From: Asparagopsis taxiformis
Taxonomy: Eukaryota; Rhodophyta; Florideophyceae; Bonnemaisoniales; Bonnemaisoniaceae
Direction: 5' to 3'
Length of the DNA stretch: 38,155 nt
NCBI GenBank assembly: GCA_030407315.1
Contig: JALQPE010000093.1
Coordinates: 1-38,155 of the forward strand
Shown: in pieces, positions 28,101 through 37,400 of the stretch
Layout: every line of letters begins with the position of its first letter
Position numbering within the stretch: the first letter of the stretch is position 1
Position numbers and translations under genes: made by a program
The notes under the pieces: model-generated
What the model was told of the DNA's origin: nothing
Databases searched by the model: none
The model's input: only the letters and a program-made list of their open reading frames with translations

Positions 28101-28389
28101 TGTTCGGTACGATGTCACGAGCGTTGTGATCATCGACCTTCTCCGCATCCTCTGCCAAGTCGCTGCCGGACGCGATGATCATGTCCGGAGCAGGCGAGCT
28201 AGGCAGAGGAGCACCAGATCCCTCGACGGCTGGCGCCGCTTCGGCAGATTGAGCCGGAAGCGGAGTTGCGGGAACGCCAGCGTCGATTGTCGGGACAACC
28301 GCGGGATCGGAAGCGGAAGGGGGGGAGGGGACGGGCTTAGGTGCTGGGCTGAGCTGGGTCAGCGCTGCAGCAGCTTCGCAAACGTCCAT
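24982..28389 (-). CDS. ParB-like / 2OG-dioxygenase fusion protein, gene B
   Basis: A 1135-residue frame starting at the ATG at 28389. Residues 1-110 are Pro/Ala-rich. The ParB/sulfiredoxin-fold domain is at about 125-240, with VVRPHRVDELKKTFLTQGFS and YVDGSHRVTAL (G190-S-H192-R193). A helical domain shared with gene C follows to about 510. A Ser/Pro/Glu-rich linker then runs to about 830, with basic RRSTRLQ and TKKRRLG stretches (nuclear-localisation-like). GSRMKYYMEST precedes the dioxygenase domain, which has the Fe(II) motif GHTDF (H1048, D1050). From near 25090 the frame is wrong and the enzyme continues in the -1 frame to 24872. This copy proves that ParB-like and dioxygenase parts form one polypeptide. 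Flanked by palindromic arrays 1 and 2. Confidence 0.83.
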   Translation of the reverse strand: MDVCEAAAALTQLSPAPKPVPSPPSASDPAVVPTIDAGVPATPLPAQSAEAAPAVEGSGAPLPSSPAPDMIIASGSDLAEDAEKVDDHNARDIVPNKPLRSTRLAYPGTVPIPVDVDYDISPESCRNIPVFISPLDVSPPAVVSRVVRPHRVDELKKTFLTQGFSVIASRVSVCEVIDSNAKVRLQYVDGSHRVTALKAILESAGPAPAKDSPEWEEFVKSDIYRRFGTIPVDFLLPPTRLGRDVFCSEEVLPLSRLMNFHTHNVSEVTVADNVCSVMEFINIHRLGKKKIEPTVQYIKERKALSWIRPRQLMRYVSIARGFKTIESPAFKYWSSIPNRPEFVQFSSTEDLAGCTVNLLFNGSFRSAPDVQKCFILEMTARYTCSRRSAGLKPYSVGTIGQEWIAGLLEIFGYVKEVAEYWNVSDVLRMLDGSIPSVGDPSKSFDIRSRVVEVLAQMVPKKGCWADFRPKEGPPDGYKSENIFPRKKSVFGKDARKMLLRVTGYRDMIMRKRFHAMYPDIPHAALPATCGDDAPIPSSSNSLPIPSSSIPLPPPPQLESSSDSEVAPVPVSTPAVSASSPAVTPVKPTARGPQDGSERSGPVSHAGTGTPNRPVQAAQEQVSPASQPEPATPAAEQHPAAPAPAVEASRSASASSSGSSSDDSFVPSPSGGVGQKTVARISTEGPTPENVVEGSSAKGGADPDEDVIEVSDSAPPGVETSGRKVMPRRSTRLQASRSGRGGTAGGAVEVVELESAPEDAGENSILGKRNLEAASATPEPSTKKRRLGETSSKSSSKKSKSASRGRSREPVLQFDDAQENPIPDSIVDENVAAVLPSAIASGSRMKYYMESTTVETVRAEMRAAAFQAAASPGAEDTVVDRYFAVKKALLENLGVIVMEGLLASSTAGNATHELFGHFARQFPLVEEVEKPSQQSDSNDDDREPQDEPPAFAKPGFDPSPWQFIHNVGDAKDRMDGGRGRLSLPRRELCDKLEEENLDMYKNKLVAELALGVCAEFLKLGMEGEDPVFFPKTGLRLLLTADGAADQDGHTDFKVTTNSVGSPTKSPSYFMMSSGADGFFIVVAPYSHVCLVNPDADMWKVPLSPFGCHPIPYWLVAVTFTITGSASAEEIFLQARS

Positions 28390-28712
28390 GGGGACAGGGG
28401 GGCCAGAGAAGGAGAAGGAGAGGGAGAAGGAGTGGGAGAATCGTTGTCACGGCGGCTGGCAGAGCGCACCTGGCGGTCGAAAGCGTTGGGGGATTGTTGA
28501 GCCATTGCTTTGGTGAAGATGATTGACAAACGAAGAGTGAAAGATTGAGAAAGAGAGAAGAAGATCTGAACGACAAGCTGTTTTGCTGCGTAAGCTGAGT
28601 AAGATAGGCGAAACTTAGAGAACTGACATATTCCTATTAGTATACACCCTGGTAATGATATTCAGCGGTTGACCAATCCGAACCTTCCACATCACTTTTC
28701 GTTGTACGACAA
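28390..28712. promoter_or_regulatory. Presumed 5' region of gene B
   Basis: A ~320-base gap between the start codon of gene B and array 2. It holds GA-rich sequence on the plus strand next to the start codon and an AT-rich part near 28620-28680. A promoter is expected here by position only; no specific motif is claimed. Confidence 0.3.
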
Positions 28713-29034
28713 TTACAGCTCAGGCAGTTTACCAAGGATCCTTACAGCAAAGCCATCGTTACGATGACTTTGCTGTAAGGAAAGGTTTCATTACAGAGGC
28801 CAGGAATTTTTTTACCGGGTAAAGAAATCATGGCTACTGTAATGTTTTGTTTCCTGACAGCAAAGTCATCGTTACGATGACTTTGCTGTAAGAAAACGTT
28901 TTCATTACAGCGGCCAGGAATTTTTTTACCGGGTAAAGAAATCATGGCCACTGTAATGAAACCTTTCCTTACAGCAAAGTCATCGTAACGATGACTTTGC
29001 TGTAAGCATCCCTGGTAAACTGCTCCATCTGTAA
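28713..29034. repeat. Palindromic array 2
   Basis: Bounded by TTACAG and CTGTAA. Copies of the 37-bp palindrome lie at 28742-28778 (one mismatch), 28855-28891 (one mismatch at the end) and 28969-29005 (perfect). TTTACCGGGTAAA-centred palindromes lie between them. The outer ends carry GCAGTTTACC / GGTAAACTGC. It stands upstream of gene B. Confidence 0.88.
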
Positions 29035-29577
29035 GCCGTTGGTCTCAACCCTCGCTCTCATTTCTGTTGTCCTCCTTCATCATCTCCACCTACCTTCCCC
29101 CTACACACCACGTCTCTAATGTCACTCTGCCCACCCTTTGGTGCATGAAATATTTTCTTACCACTGCCATAGTCTACACATACTGCTGCCTTCATACTTC
29201 TGCATGCCTACCCTTCAATCTTTCTTCCATCTTTCTCTACCGTGCTAGGCTTAGACCATGCTCTGTGCACATCTGACTTACTTAATATCATTGTATAGTT
29301 AGAAACTAGAATAATAATTACATCACTAGAGTACACTGCAAATGTTAGTAACTATGGTTGGTGTGGTACACAACACCCTACCTCCTTCATGAGTAAACTT
29401 TGCGCACAGAACCGTTCAATACCAGGTAGTGCAGCCAGCGCAAACCAGGCTTGCACGACGCAGAGTGCTCCCCAGAGCCGTCAACAGCCGTCCAAACCAT
29501 CGTTGTACGATGTTCCCGGCTCCACACTTCCCTTCTCACCCTTCCCAGGGTGGGAGACGGACGAAACTCCCAACCGC
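29035..29577. other. Stretch between arrays 2 and 3, no gene
   Basis: Pyrimidine-rich on the plus strand around 29040-29240, then AT-rich. No supported coding frame or RNA. The last ~70 bases match the inner flank of array 1 in inverted orientation. Confidence 0.4.
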
Positions 29578-29811
29578 TTACAGCCGAAGCCGTTTACCCG
29601 GGATGCTTACAGCAAAGTCATCGTTACGATGACTTTGCTGTAAGGAAAGGTTTGATTACAGTGGTGAGAAAATTTTACCGGGTAAAAAATCAGCAAGAAT
29701 TTTTTACCCGGTAAAAAATTGTGGCCGCTGTAATGATTTGATTTCTTACAGCAAAGTCATCGTAACGATGACTTTGCTGTCAGCACCCCAGCGAAACTGC
29801 ATCATCTGTAA
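29578..29811. repeat. Palindromic array 3
   Basis: Bounded by TTACAG and CTGTAA. The 37-bp palindrome is perfect at 29607-29643 and has one terminal change at 29746-29782; a pair of TTTTTTACCCGGTAAAAAA-type palindromes lies between. Its right outer end has GCTGTCAGC in place of GCTGTAAGC, the complement of the GCTGACAGC variant at the left outer end of array 1. It lies 3' of gene C. Confidence 0.88.
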
Positions 29812-30033
29812 GCCTTCCTCACCTCAATGTTGCAACCAAAGACGACTGCGATATTACCTTGTTCTATTCTAGTAGTGCCCGCCATAGTTTCCTCCCCTTC
29901 TCATATTAAATTGAGTATTGTATATCTCCTGACCCGTCTACATACGCAAACGTCATGTACTAGCCTAACTTTCATCGTTTACTTGAAGGCGGCCTTGATG
30001 CCTGCCATAGAATGCTATTAAGAACTAATTTCA

Positions 30034-31344
30034 TCAGATATCTAAACGCTCCCAGTAGTTGACATTGAAGGGAGGCTGTAGCAACTTCTCCCTGGAAGTT
30101 CGCAGTGATAGATGGGACCGGATAGGATGCTGGTACCTCACCGAAGAACGACCCTCCGCGAATCCCATTCCTCCGTGATACACGTCCGTTCGGCATACAA
30201 GCAGGGAATACGGTGGGATGCGCACGTTCGTCACTGGCACGCGGTACTTGTCTTTCGCTGGATGACTTAGGCACACATGGCTGAACTTGGCGATACGAAT
30301 GATGAACCCATCCGCACCAGCAGCCATCATGAAATATGATGGCGAGTTGAGAGGACCAGTTCCAGTTCCCTCACGGACGGGAACATCGGTATGCATAAGT
30401 TGCTCCTGACTACCTTCTGCGGTCAAAATCAGACGAAGACCCGTTTCTGGAAAGACCACCGCTTCTTCTCTTCCAAACCCGAGCTTCAGGTTCTCCGCAC
30501 AAATCGCCTTACCTAGCTCCAGAATCAGCTTGTTCCTGTACTGCCGCGCGCTTTCTTGCTCAAGGTCATCGCAGATGCTTTTCCGGTCCGTCTTGAATAC
30601 ACCAGTGCTGTCTTTCGGTCGAAGTGGTTTCCACGGGTTCTTCTGACTTGCACTTGAGCCACTTGTAGTACCTTGGAATGTGCTGGCCATCTGTGTGAAT
30701 AACTCGTGCGTAGCTGCTCCCACTGTAGTAGAAGAGAAAATGTCTTGCAACACCACGTAACCAAGCTCGTCGATCATTCTTCTCTGGTAGCTGAAGTATT
30801 GTTGGCTTTCACAAGAACCGAGGGGACATACCAAAGTAGAGTAGCCTGCAGCTGCTTCCATTATCTCCGTCCGGATTGTATCAATGTCTTCTTCTGTGAT
30901 ATAATACTTCATTCTCGAGTTGGAAGGAACGCATAAAGGCAGCTTCTCAGGTATCTCCTCTGCGAATGTGCGGTCTGGAAGGGAGTTTTCTTGCTCGTCA
31001 GTGAAGAGTGGTGCTTCTTCTCCAGTCGTTTGTTTCCTTGCATTGACTCTACTCTTCTTTTCCCGGGGAGGCCCAATCCCAATGTTGTCATCCGGCATAT
31101 TGGGCTCAGAAAAATTCGCGCTAGTATCTTCCCTTCTTCGCTTCTTATCCAGCCTGGACTCGTTTTCATCGCCGCTTCCACCAGAGCTCCTGCTTCTTCC
31201 CGAATTCTCCTTGTCCACTTCGGCCGGGCTAGTGCTGTTAGTTTCTGGTGTCCTGATTCGAAGTTTCAATATCACAGAGCGGTTCTGCGCATCTCCAGCT
31301 TGTTGTCCAGGCGTGTCTATGTCCATGCGACCACTATTGTCCAA
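30034..31344 (-). CDS. Fe(II)/2-oxoglutarate dioxygenase, C-terminal part of gene C
   Basis: The frame is open well upstream of 31344 (at least to about 31545), where it reads as a charged Ala/Glu/Arg coiled-coil-like segment continuing the upstream protein. Counting from 31344, a basic disordered region (KKRRREDTS) comes first, then NSRMKYYITEEDIDTIRTE, conserved with gene B, and ELGYVVLQDIFSS, the PhyH-like N-terminal strand. The metal motif is MHTD (H318, D320), the distal His is in VYHGG (H390) and the Arg is R409 in IRSHLSL. All the expected dioxygenase ligands are present. It is most likely one protein with 31317-33155, separated by a single -1 break. Substrate unknown. Confidence 0.8.
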   Translation of the reverse strand: MDNSGRMDIDTPGQQAGDAQNRSVILKLRIRTPETNSTSPAEVDKENSGRSRSSGGSGDENESRLDKKRRREDTSANFSEPNMPDDNIGIGPPREKKSRVNARKQTTGEEAPLFTDEQENSLPDRTFAEEIPEKLPLCVPSNSRMKYYITEEDIDTIRTEIMEAAAGYSTLVCPLGSCESQQYFSYQRRMIDELGYVVLQDIFSSTTVGAATHELFTQMASTFQGTTSGSSASQKNPWKPLRPKDSTGVFKTDRKSICDDLEQESARQYRNKLILELGKAICAENLKLGFGREEAVVFPETGLRLILTAEGSQEQLMHTDVPVREGTGTGPLNSPSYFMMAAGADGFIIRIAKFSHVCLSHPAKDKYRVPVTNVRIPPYSLLVCRTDVYHGGMGFAEGRSSVRYQHPIRSHLSLRTSREKLLQPPFNVNYWERLDI

Positions 31345-33155
31345 GTTGATATCCAGACTTTGCGTATCGCCGCTTTGTTTCCTTCCCTGAGGAAGATCTT
31401 CTCTGACAATCCTTCCCGGCGAATTATCCCTGGCACGACTTTCCCGCTCTGCCCTTGAAGCTGAAAGACGTTCCTGTTCTTTTTGGAGAACAGCAAGACG
31501 TTCTGCTTCCCTCTTCTCAGCTGCTGCAAGACGCGTGGCAGGACGTTCCTGTACTCCTCTTTTGCTGCGGCAGGACGGTCTTCTGCTTCTTTCGGGGTGC
31601 TCAGAGGTGCCTCTTCTATTGCTTTCGTCGCGACAGCAGGAATCACTTCTTCAGCCACCACATTTGGAGTAATTTCCTGTTCTTCCTCCACAACAGCAGA
31701 AACTTCCTGCTCTACTTGGGCTTCGGCAGATACTCCTTCTTCTGCTTGAACAGGACCAGGAGTTTCCACCGTTTCCTTCTCTGTAGAATTATTTCCCTGT
31801 TCTGCGGCAGTAGGTGCTTCTTCCTCTTCTGCTTTGGCGCCAGCAACAAGTGCTTTTTCTATTTCTCCGGGGGTCATGCGATTCCGTTCCCTCTCCTCCT
31901 CCGCTTTCGTCTCCTGCATTGCCTTTGTCCCGGTAGCATATTCCAGTTTGTCGTAAAAACTGTTTGTAAACATCCCGTTCTTGGTTCTCAGACTGCTTCT
32001 GTCTACCACGTCGTCATGAAAGTCGACAAGGACGAATACAATGCGTTCTCCAATGCGATGATCATTATCCCCGACCTCCTTCGCGTTTTCTGCTGCCAAA
32101 TCCGTTCGCACGAATTCCTCCATCGTTGCAGAGTTCAACCACTTGCGGACGACCTCTGCCATATCATAGATGGCCAACAGAGCCAGTAGCCAAGTGCGCA
32201 TCGTGAACGGACTTCCGCTTCCGATATTTCTGACAAGTCCTCTCTTCCTCCTCATCCTTGTCCACGACGCTGTCATCTCGAGCACAAACCACTGGAACCA
32301 CTCCTTATCGCGCGTCCCGCGTCCGTCCGTGCCATTGCGGAATATTGCGTTATTGACAAGATCGAGCACGCACCCGTACATATCGGCAGAGTCAATTCGA
32401 GAAAAGTCCGGATCTCTTCCCTCGGTTCTTGCATCCTCGATTTCTCTGTTCCTATCCAAAGCATTGTAAACGCTAGGGATAGAGCTCCAGTACACGAAAG
32501 CAACGCTGTCTGTGCGATTGAACCCCTTCGCAATGTTGATGTACTGCCTATACGAGTTCTCCGAACGGTTCCTGTCGGACGGCAGAATATAGCTCACTTC
32601 TTTCAGAATAGGAATAAGCCGGACAACAGGAAGATCCATCTGGTTGGAAAACCTGAGAAACTCTATGACCGCACAGACATTGTCGGCAATGCTCACAGAA
32701 GCGACATCGTGAGTTTGTATATTGGCTTCGAGAGACAGTTTCAGAACCTCCAGCGCATCGAAAATTAGACGCCCGTTCGGCGCAATCAACTGTTGTACCC
32801 AAACCAATTCCAAGGAATCCCTGTTCTTTCCTGAGTACTTCTCCAGGCATAGTTGCAGAGCAGCTATGCGATGAGAGCCATCGATGCAGTAAAACTCGTC
32901 TCCTTCGTTATCTTCCATTTTGCAGACTGTAATCATAGTTCCAGTGGTAGAGAAACCTCTATCCATGAAAATGCTGGCCAGTTCGTTTACACGACCCGGT
33001 CGCACCAAACGGGAGGTCACTGTCGGAAACTTCACTTTGCGAGGATCAACTTGCACTTTAGAAGAGCTGTACTGAGCAATAGTGATGCTTTTCTCTTCAG
33101 CAGAAGGAGAATTGCTCTTCTCCGCTGTAGTATTCATGATACTATTGTCTCCCAT
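31317..33155 (-). CDS. ParB/sulfiredoxin-fold protein, N-terminal part of gene C
   Basis: The ATG at 33155 (MGDNSIMNTT, context ACAATGG) is chosen; the frame extends to 33227 without an ATG. The ParB-like domain is at about residues 30-140, with LVRPGRVNELASIFMDRGFS and CIDGSHRIAAL (G93-S-H95-R96). A helical domain shared with gene B follows (LEMTASWTRMRRKRG matches LEMTARYTCSRRSAG). Then comes a Glu/Ala/Val-rich linker with repeated EEVPA/EEEA-type units. The last ~75 residues of the frame are out of register; the -1 frame gives the sensible charged continuation from near 31545 and leads to the dioxygenase. The gene is bracketed by palindromic arrays 3 and 4. Confidence 0.8.
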   Translation of the reverse strand: MGDNSIMNTTAEKSNSPSAEEKSITIAQYSSSKVQVDPRKVKFPTVTSRLVRPGRVNELASIFMDRGFSTTGTMITVCKMEDNEGDEFYCIDGSHRIAALQLCLEKYSGKNRDSLELVWVQQLIAPNGRLIFDALEVLKLSLEANIQTHDVASVSIADNVCAVIEFLRFSNQMDLPVVRLIPILKEVSYILPSDRNRSENSYRQYINIAKGFNRTDSVAFVYWSSIPSVYNALDRNREIEDARTEGRDPDFSRIDSADMYGCVLDLVNNAIFRNGTDGRGTRDKEWFQWFVLEMTASWTRMRRKRGLVRNIGSGSPFTMRTWLLALLAIYDMAEVVRKWLNSATMEEFVRTDLAAENAKEVGDNDHRIGERIVFVLVDFHDDVVDRSSLRTKNGMFTNSFYDKLEYATGTKAMQETKAEEERERNRMTPGEIEKALVAGAKAEEEEAPTAAEQGNNSTEKETVETPGPVQAEEGVSAEAQVEQEVSAVVEEEQEITPNVVAEEVIPAVATKAIEEAPLSTPKEAEDRPAAAKEEYRNVLPRVLQQLRRGKQNVLLFSKKNRNVFQLQGQSGKVVPGIIRREGLSEKIFLREGNKAAIRKVWISTWTIVVAWT

Positions 33156-33962
33156 TGTAATCCCTGCAATCTCAGTTCGTTCAATCGGTTCTTTGTTCAA
33201 TTGTTGTGTAGACGATGAAATCCACAATTGTGGTACCTCCGAGTGCGCTTCCCGTCTCTCAGCTTCCTCTCATATACTGTCCGGACAAGACATCCCTACC
33301 TACCTTCAGTCCTGATGAACCTTACGCTGCACCCGCTCAGCACCTCTGACTCTACCTGATCCTGATACCTCCACAAAGCGTTTAGCCCTTTCCATCAATC
33401 TACACCTAATAGTATGTACCTCTAGCGCATATAATGAAATCGAACCCGTTTACCTCACCACGTCAATTATCATTCATATTCCAACAACCTATTTCATCCA
33501 CACTCTCCACCTCGCTTCTTCTTCCATACCATTGATTCCTATCAATCGATTCTACGTGAGTTTTATACATTTACTACGATCCACCTCTCCTACAAGTCTG
33601 AAAAATTCATTTCTACACTAACTTTTGCTACTCACAAATAAACGGTTCCCGTGCAGGCCACTGCTTGAATTTCTTCCTATTGGCGTACTCGGCTGCAAAG
33701 GATTCATAGACTATTTAAACGGTGATCATATAAATGGTTTCCAATGTGCTCCAATGGACCATACACCAATGAACATCAATATGAATTCTTTCAACTACCT
33801 ATTCACTACTGCGATTCAGTTTTCTTGCATACCAAATCTCATTGCCTTCCTACCCTAGTCGATTCAAAATGCTTCCTCCTCGTCAGTTGATCAATATTCC
33901 TTACAACGAGCAGGTCCTCTGGACATCCTAAAGTTGGTTACTTAACCTTAACTATCGATGAA
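33156..33962. other. 5' flank of gene C, no gene
   Basis: Pyrimidine-rich and AT-rich sequence. The only open frames are short and without a recognisable domain. The promoter of gene C should lie near its right edge of transcription, around 33160-33300, by position only. Confidence 0.4.
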
Positions 33963-34335
33963 TTTGCTGTAATGAAACGTTTTCTTACAGCAGCCACGAT
34001 TTCTTTACCGGGTAAAAAATTGTGGCCGCTGTAATGAAACGTTTTCTTACAGCAAAGTCATCGTTACGATGACTTTGCTGTAAGAAAAGAAAACATTACA
34101 GCGGCCACAATTTTTTACCCGGTAAAAATTCTTGCTGATTTTTACCCGGTAAAAAATTCTTCGGCCACTGCAAGGAAACGGTTCCTTACAGCAAAGTCAT
34201 CGTAACGATGACTTTGCTGTAAGAAAGCAAATCATTACAGCTGCCACGATTTTTTTACCCGGTAAAAAATTCTTGGCCACTGTAATGGCAACGTTTTCTT
34301 ACAGCAAAGTCATCGTAACGATGACTTTGCTGTAA
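33963..34335. repeat. Palindromic array 4 (left end truncated)
   Basis: It begins inside a palindrome arm (TTTGCTGTAA) and ends with CTGTAA. The 37-bp palindrome is perfect at 34047-34083, 34186-34222 and 34299-34335, the first with central T and the others with central A. Between them are GCGGCCACAATT and TTACCCGGTAA dyads. It separates gene C from the second transposase. Confidence 0.88.
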
Positions 34336-34456
34336 GCATACCTCCCTCCATCCTCTCAGATCCTCTCCCCACTACTTCGCACCAATCCACCAACGCCCTA
34401 GAGTGTACTATTCATATGTGATGCATCTGGTTATTCATTTTATTCTTCCCTAAAAA

Positions 34457-37400
34457 TCATGCAGCCCTCGGTGGAAATCCGTCTCGCCTACATAGTGCAT
34501 ATATCTCTCCACCCTCCAGCAGTCCGGGTCCGTGCCTTACCTCCCTCATGTTCTCATCATATTCGCATACACTCCCATTGCAATAGTGCATAGCAAACAC
34601 CTCAGTGACTCCCTCACTCATCTCCACAATTACTGTTCGTCGCCTCTCTTCGACCTTGAACACTCCTTCATCAGTTTTTTGCAAACCCAGGCAAACTCCA
34701 TAAGCTGTACCTTGCTCATCTCTCGCACTCTCGTTCCTCAGGATAAAGAACGCTAGAACAATAAAAAACCGCGGTTCATAATTAATTCTTCCCCGCATTA
34801 TCTCTGATGTGAGACGAGACGCCGGGTACAGAATCGCTTGTGAAGTTGCACCATCCTCACATTTCCTCTGTTCAGGGCAAACAGCATGGATGATAGCTCC
34901 TGATTCTAGAGAGCCAGACCTCTGCACTGTTTTCCTTCCCCACTCTGTCGTAGTGCTTCTAGAAACTCTTCTCACCCATTCGGCATACTTTCCACACCCG
35001 CTTGTTCCGCTTCCGTACCTTTCGGTAAAGAACCGTTTGAAAACACCTACAGCACCCTCTGCCATATCACATTTTCCATTCATGTACTCCTTGACCTCGT
35101 CAATAGATATACCTCCATGCCCTCTCCACGTCACAATTTCACCATCCGCCGACAATATCTTTCCTCGACGCTGGGAGAGAAGCTGGAGAACCGGTTCCTG
35201 GAAGCAGTTTTTCACTACCTCGTCTTCCACATCTATTTCTCTCCCTAGCTCCTGTGAAAGAACGTTGACCATTTGAGAGCATTCGGACGAGGACCAATGT
35301 TGCGGCTCCATGCCGATTTCGCGCAAAACAATGGCCACTCTCGTCTGCCAGTCATCCGCAAGAACTAATTCCAGCGCTGAAAGCTGTTCGCTTTGGTGAT
35401 TGGACATTCTCACACCTTTCTTCAGCGGCTGATGCATCCGTTCGAATATAAGCTCCTGCACGTGCTTCACAGAGCCGTAAGCAGGAAGCGTATGAACACA
35501 AAACTCGACAAGACGATGAACATTAGGCTTGTCCAAATGTGCTCCTGCTCCCTTCACTTTCCGACAATACTCATTCAACGTCTCCACGTAGTCTACAGTT
35601 CTTCCCAGAATGTATTCATTCCTGCCACCTTCTCCGTCAGCCGTCTCTACTTCATGTGGACCGTCTTTCCACCATACGGGCATGAAACTAATACACGAAA
35701 CCAGCTTCTGAAACATCACTACTAGTTTGACGGCCCCATCAAATTTTTCACGATGACCTTCCCCTTTCCCATCCATCATTCGAGCTGCGTTTTCGAATGC
35801 CATAGGTGCTATCAGCAGCACACTGAATATGTCACTCATGTTCATGGAAAGCAGATTGTTGGTTCCAAATAAACGGTTCTGCCTTCCCATCCTGAACTTC
35901 TTCAGAGCGCCCAGAATTTGCAATTCAGCTACCTCTCTAATTCGTGGGCTGGCAGCTGAAATACAAGCGTTCAGTACATCTTGTGCCAGTCCAGACAATA
36001 GATGGTCAGGTGCTATCACTGCGGAACGGTACGGGTCAAAAATTGCTGGGACAACTGAAACTCCGTTTTCCGTCTTTGGTACTTCTTCCTGCACTGCTTC
36101 CAAGGAAGTGCTCAGGACATGAAATGGTAAATCTTCCCCTTCTTCTGCAGCCAGTCCGAGAGTGCGAAGCTGGGTTTCTGTGGCATCCTTACGTGTCGAT
36201 GCATTCCGATACTTGCTCCTGGCATGCGTCGATGTTTGCCCGTTCACTACCGAAGTGTATGCATTCTTCGTGCCGCCAGTACTACTCAGGTCATATTTGC
36301 GGAAACTGCAGATGTGGCACGGAGAGTTTGATGTGTGTCCAAGAACATCCAGGGTATGTGAAACTGCAGGATAGTCTCCAATGCTCCCCACTGGGTCTAG
36401 AAATACCACAACATCTTCTCCCTCTGCATTTTTCGTTGGGAAACCCTCTGTGCTTCCCCGCACTATATCTTGAACGATATATCGCAATACACAATTTGTG
36501 GACACTCCCGGAGGTGGCAAACCAATCACTCGAACCGCTTGGTAGCTTCCCCTTTTCCGAGGTGGTAGATTGAGAGGTAACATATAGCATCCACCAAAAC
36601 TTCCCTTCCTGCTTGTGAATGGTTCAAAGTCATCCGTGTAAAGGAGAAATCGGTAAACAAAGTAGTTTCGACCATCCTCCAGCTTTCCCCAACATGGTGC
36701 ATCTTCTCGCGGAGACGCTGGGTGCCATTGCGACCTGTGGTCTCCGAAACCATCCGAGAACACCCCTGAAACACGAATTTCTTCATAGTTGGGGCTTCCT
36801 AGTCCATCGGGCGGGTTTCTGGCTTCAGCAAAGCTCGCGCCCGGTGAAAAGCAAAGTAACATGGTGGATGCTTCTCCGACCTGCTCTTTCAAATACCTGT
36901 TCACCAATACGACGTGTGGAACAATATCACCCTCTTCCATTCCAATTGGTAATAGAACGGTTATCACGTCCCCAGCTCGTGTTCCTTTTCCCTTGGCTCC
37001 TGCTCCGATTACACATTGCGATATCGCTCGCAGAGCATGCTGCCTCTCCCATTCCAATAGATGTGACATTCGCGGCTGCAGATATTTTTCGACATGCACA
37101 TCATGCTCACCGTCGTGTCGAGCCTCATAGGTAACTATGGTCCTAGCATGAAGTTCCCACAATGATGTAACTGCCACTCTTCTCCTCTTCGGTTTCCCAC
37201 CATCTCTGTCATTCTTCCTAAACCCTTTTGCTCTTTCGATGACGGCAACCTGACGAGCTCCTGGATGACATCGGATTCGAATTGCTGTTCCATCAGGTAC
37301 ATAAATGTGCTTCAAACCCTTTTTCCCATCGCTGTCAATGGGAACAACTGCTGTGCGAACGAATGGGTCGCTCAAAACACCCCTCCTGCACTTTGCGATG

